This document shows, in pieces, positions 61,679-64,000 of a DNA stretch of 64,000 nucleotides; the stretch's first letter is position 1; each line of letters starts with the position of its first letter. The notes under the pieces were generated by a model that saw only the letters and a list, made by a program, of their open reading frames with translations, ran no database searches and was not told the DNA's origin. This stretch comes from Sulfitobacter sp. M39. GTDB lineage: Bacteria; Pseudomonadota; Alphaproteobacteria; Rhodobacterales; Rhodobacteraceae. The DNA lies in contig NZ_WMDZ01000001.1 of NCBI RefSeq assembly GCF_021735935.1, positions 1,116,001 to 1,180,000 on the forward strand, given 5' to 3'. The translations under genes and the position numbers were made by a program.

Positions 61679-63382
61679 ATGATCTCTCGTCGTGATTTTC
61701 TTCAGGCCAGCATGGCTGCAACGGCTTTGTATGGTGCGTCGTCCTTTGGCAACTGGGGCAAGCTCGCCGCGCAGCAGTCGTTGACGCAGGACAAACTGCT
61801 TGAATTCGACACCTTCGGGAATGTCAGCCTGATCCACGTGACCGACATCCACGCGCAGTTGAAGCCGATCTATTTCCGCGAACCTTCGGTCAACATCGGT
61901 GTGGGCGAGAATCGAGGGAAGGTGCCGCATCTGACCGGCGCGGATTTCCGCAAGCTTTACGGTATCGCCGATGGCAGTCCCTCGGCCTATGCGCTGACCT
62001 ATAACGATTTTTCGGCGCTGGCGCAGGGCTATGGCAAGATGGGCGGTCTGGACCGTGTGGCGAGCGTGATCAACCAGATCCGCGCGGACCGGCCCGATGC
62101 GCTGCTGCTGGATGGCGGCGACACCTGGCACGGCAGCTACACCTGCTACCACACGCAAGGTCAGGATATGGTCAACGTGATGAACGCGCTCAAGCCCGAC
62201 GCGATGACCTTTCACTGGGAATTCACACTCGGCTCTGACCGCGTGGCAGAGATCGTCGAGGGGCTGCCCTTTGCCGCCTTGGGGCAGAACATCTTTGACG
62301 CCGAATGGGACGAACCGACAGAGCTTTTCCCGCCCTACAAGTTCTACGAGACTGGCGGCGTTAAAGTCGCGGTGATCGGGCAGGCTTTCCCCTATATGCC
62401 GATCGCCAACCCCGGCTGGATGTTCCCCGAATACTCTTTTGGTATCCGCGATGAACGTATGCAGGAAATGGTGGACGAGGTCCGCGCCAAAGGGGCCGAA
62501 CTGGTCGTCTGCCTAAGCCACAACGGCTTTGACGTGGACAAGCAGATGGCGGGCGTGGTGACGGGGATCGACGTGATCCTGTCGGGTCACACCCATGACG
62601 CGCTGCCAGAGCCTGTGCTGGTGGGCGAGACGATCATTGTCGCCTCGGGGTCGAACGGGAAATTTGTCAGCCGCGTCGATCTGGATGTACAGAACGGTCG
62701 CATGATGGGGTTCCGCCACAAGCTGATCCCGATCTTCTCTGATGTGATTGCGCCTGATCCGGCGATGACCGCGCTGATCGACGCACAACGCGCCCCCTAT
62801 CTTGACCAGCTGACAGAGGTGATCGGCACCACCGCCGAAGACACGCTGCTGTACCGGCGCGGCAATTTCAACGGCACTTGGGATGACCTGATCTGCGACG
62901 CGCTGCTTTCCGAGCGCGAGGCGGATATCGCGCTGAGCCCCGGTGTGCGTTGGGGGCCGTCGATCCTGCCGGGGCAGGACATCACGCGCGAGGATATCTG
63001 GAACGTCACCTCTATGACCTACCCCGAAGCTTACCGGACCGAGATGACCGGTGAATTCCTGCATGTCGTGCTGGAAGACGTGGCCGACAACCTGTTCAAC
63101 CCCAACCCCTATTACCAGCAGGGCGGTGACATGGTGCGCACAGGCGGGCTGGGATACCGCATTGACGTGACCCAGCCCCAAGGCAGCCGCATCACTGAAC
63201 TGACCTTGCTGAAAACCGGTGAACGTATCGATCCGGCCAAAACCTATCAAGTCGCGGGCTGGGCCAGCGTGAACGAAGGCACCGAGGGCCCCCCGATCTG
63301 GGATGTGGTCGAGGCCCACATCCGCAAGCAGGGCAGCGTGTCGCTGGACCCGAACACCAGCGTCATCGTCAAAGGCGCGTAA
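61679..63382 (+). CDS. soxB: SoxB sulfate thiol esterase
   Basis: 567-residue periplasmic dimanganese enzyme that releases sulfate from the SoxY-bound intermediate. The Tat signal is ISRRDFLQASMAATALYG. 5'-nucleotidase-like metal motifs are VTDIHAQLKP, DGGDTWHGSYT, LSHNGFDVD and LSGHTHDALPEP. Length fits the family. It stands 55 bases after the terminator behind soxA and starts the next section, with soxC 24 bases downstream. Confidence 0.97.
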   Translation: MISRRDFLQASMAATALYGASSFGNWGKLAAQQSLTQDKLLEFDTFGNVSLIHVTDIHAQLKPIYFREPSVNIGVGENRGKVPHLTGADFRKLYGIADGSPSAYALTYNDFSALAQGYGKMGGLDRVASVINQIRADRPDALLLDGGDTWHGSYTCYHTQGQDMVNVMNALKPDAMTFHWEFTLGSDRVAEIVEGLPFAALGQNIFDAEWDEPTELFPPYKFYETGGVKVAVIGQAFPYMPIANPGWMFPEYSFGIRDERMQEMVDEVRAKGAELVVCLSHNGFDVDKQMAGVVTGIDVILSGHTHDALPEPVLVGETIIVASGSNGKFVSRVDLDVQNGRMMGFRHKLIPIFSDVIAPDPAMTALIDAQRAPYLDQLTEVIGTTAEDTLLYRRGNFNGTWDDLICDALLSEREADIALSPGVRWGPSILPGQDITREDIWNVTSMTYPEAYRTEMTGEFLHVVLEDVADNLFNPNPYYQQGGDMVRTGGLGYRIDVTQPQGSRITELTLLKTGERIDPAKTYQVAGWASVNEGTEGPPIWDVVEAHIRKQGSVSLDPNTSVIVKGA

Positions 63383-63406
63383 CAGGGCATCACGAAAGGC
63401 AAGGCC

Positions 63407-64000
63407 ATGGCACCTCGAAAGACAGCGAACAGACGGGCCTTCTTGCGTGGCGCGGCGACTGCTGGACTGGGGGCGATGGCGGCCCGTAGCGCTGCCGCGC
63501 AATCGCCCGATCCCTTGATCGTTGAACCGCAACCCTGGGCGCGGGGCTTGGGCGATGGGGTCGATGTCACGCCCTACGGCCTGCCGATCCGGTTCGAGCA
63601 TGACGTGGTGCGGCGCAACGTGCCTTGGCTGACGGCGGATACCATCAGTTCGATCAACTTCACCCCGATCCACGCGCTGGACGGCACAATCACCCCGCAG
63701 GGCTGCGCCTTTGAACGACATCACTCGGGCGCGATCGAACTGTCGAAACAGGATTACCGCCTGATGGTGAACGGGCTGGTGGACCGTCCGCTGGTGTTCA
63801 CCTACGCCGATCTGGAACGCTTCCCGCGCGAAAACCACGTGTATTTCTGCGAATGTGCAGCCAATTCGGGCATGGAGTGGGCCGGCGCGCAGTTGAACGG
63901 GGCGCAGTTCACCCATGGCATGATCCATAATATGGAGTACACCGGCGTGCCCCTGCGGTTGCTGCTGGAGGAAGCGGGCTATGACCCTGCGGGCAAATGG
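63407..64000 (+). CDS. soxC: SoxC sulfite dehydrogenase molybdenum subunit (5' part)
   Basis: Only the first 198 residues lie in the window; the gene continues to the right. A Tat-like signal (NRRAFLRGAATAGLGAMAA) is followed by a sulfite-oxidase-fold start (WLTADTISSINFTPIHALDGTITPQGCAFERHHSG). The probable molybdopterin-ligand cysteine is Cys150 in ECAANSGMEW. SoxC with SoxD forms the sulfane dehydrogenase; soxD should follow outside. The presence of SoxC means that thiosulfate is expected to go fully to sulfate rather than accumulating sulfur globules. Confidence 0.95.
   Translation, partial: MAPRKTANRRAFLRGAATAGLGAMAARSAAAQSPDPLIVEPQPWARGLGDGVDVTPYGLPIRFEHDVVRRNVPWLTADTISSINFTPIHALDGTITPQGCAFERHHSGAIELSKQDYRLMVNGLVDRPLVFTYADLERFPRENHVYFCECAANSGMEWAGAQLNGAQFTHGMIHNMEYTGVPLRLLLEEAGYDPAGKW

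Noticed and set aside
62513..63928. 471-codon open frame on the minus strand opposite soxB/soxC
   Set aside because: Antisense to two well-supported genes and their junction.

Overview
The window is high-GC DNA from an alphaproteobacterium, most probably a member of the Rhodobacteraceae (roseobacter group). The evidence is the murA-DUF2948-hisD-UPF0262-phosphatase block, a Rhodobacter-type porin, a soxSR/soxVWXYZABC cluster, a TRAP transporter with an IclR regulator, and coding on both strands with many overlapping start/stop codons. No insertion sequence, prophage, CRISPR array or rRNA was seen. One tRNA (Thr, GGT) is present.

Layout. 1-4704: truncated CHASE/PAS histidine kinase, an MscS channel with a DUF421 protein, and an FMN 2-hydroxyacid oxidase. 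4685-11214: an iron-uptake region on the minus strand (siderophore-type TonB-dependent receptor, piuC, exbB, exbD, tonB; then hemP with a cysteine-containing partner). 11215-16230: BCCT transporter, a secreted lysozyme-like protein, a cobalamin riboswitch with bluB, and a 24-residue membrane peptide with a larger membrane protein. 16356-24739: tRNA-Thr, murA to the LMW phosphatase, a lipoprotein, a porin and lepA. 24740-30725: six overlapping minus-strand genes (four glycosyltransferases, a histidine phosphatase, a deacetylase-like protein) with no obvious assigned product. 31137-41017: a large MscS-type channel, a Tat-exported metallo-beta-lactamase-fold protein, a YejABEF-type peptide ABC transporter and a methyltransferase. 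41183-52175: TRAP transporter, IclR regulator and a CoA-dependent beta-oxidation set (FadB-type protein, two paired acyl-CoA dehydrogenases, thioesterase, enoyl-CoA hydratase, CoA ligase), read here as one acid-catabolic island. 52263-57102: rpe, a NitT/TauT-type ABC transporter, a DUF2945 protein and topoisomerase IB. 57110-64000: thiosulfate oxidation genes soxR, soxS, soxV, soxW, soxX, soxY, soxZ, soxA, soxB and the start of soxC, cut by the window end.

Regulatory signals found by eye include three GGAAC-N16/17-CGTT elements that look like alphaproteobacterial general-stress (EcfG) promoters. They stand before the MscS gene, the 24-residue peptide gene and the DUF2945-topoisomerase pair. 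There is also a palindrome over the hemP promoter, a palindrome just downstream of a sigma-70-like promoter of the TRAP operon, and palindromes in the sox intergenic gaps, one of them an exact ATTC-N8-GAAT site. The most interesting uncharacterised items are the glycosyltransferase cassette, the apparent stress-promoter set, the small-peptide locus, and the beta-oxidation island whose substrate is unknown and which carries no thiolase.
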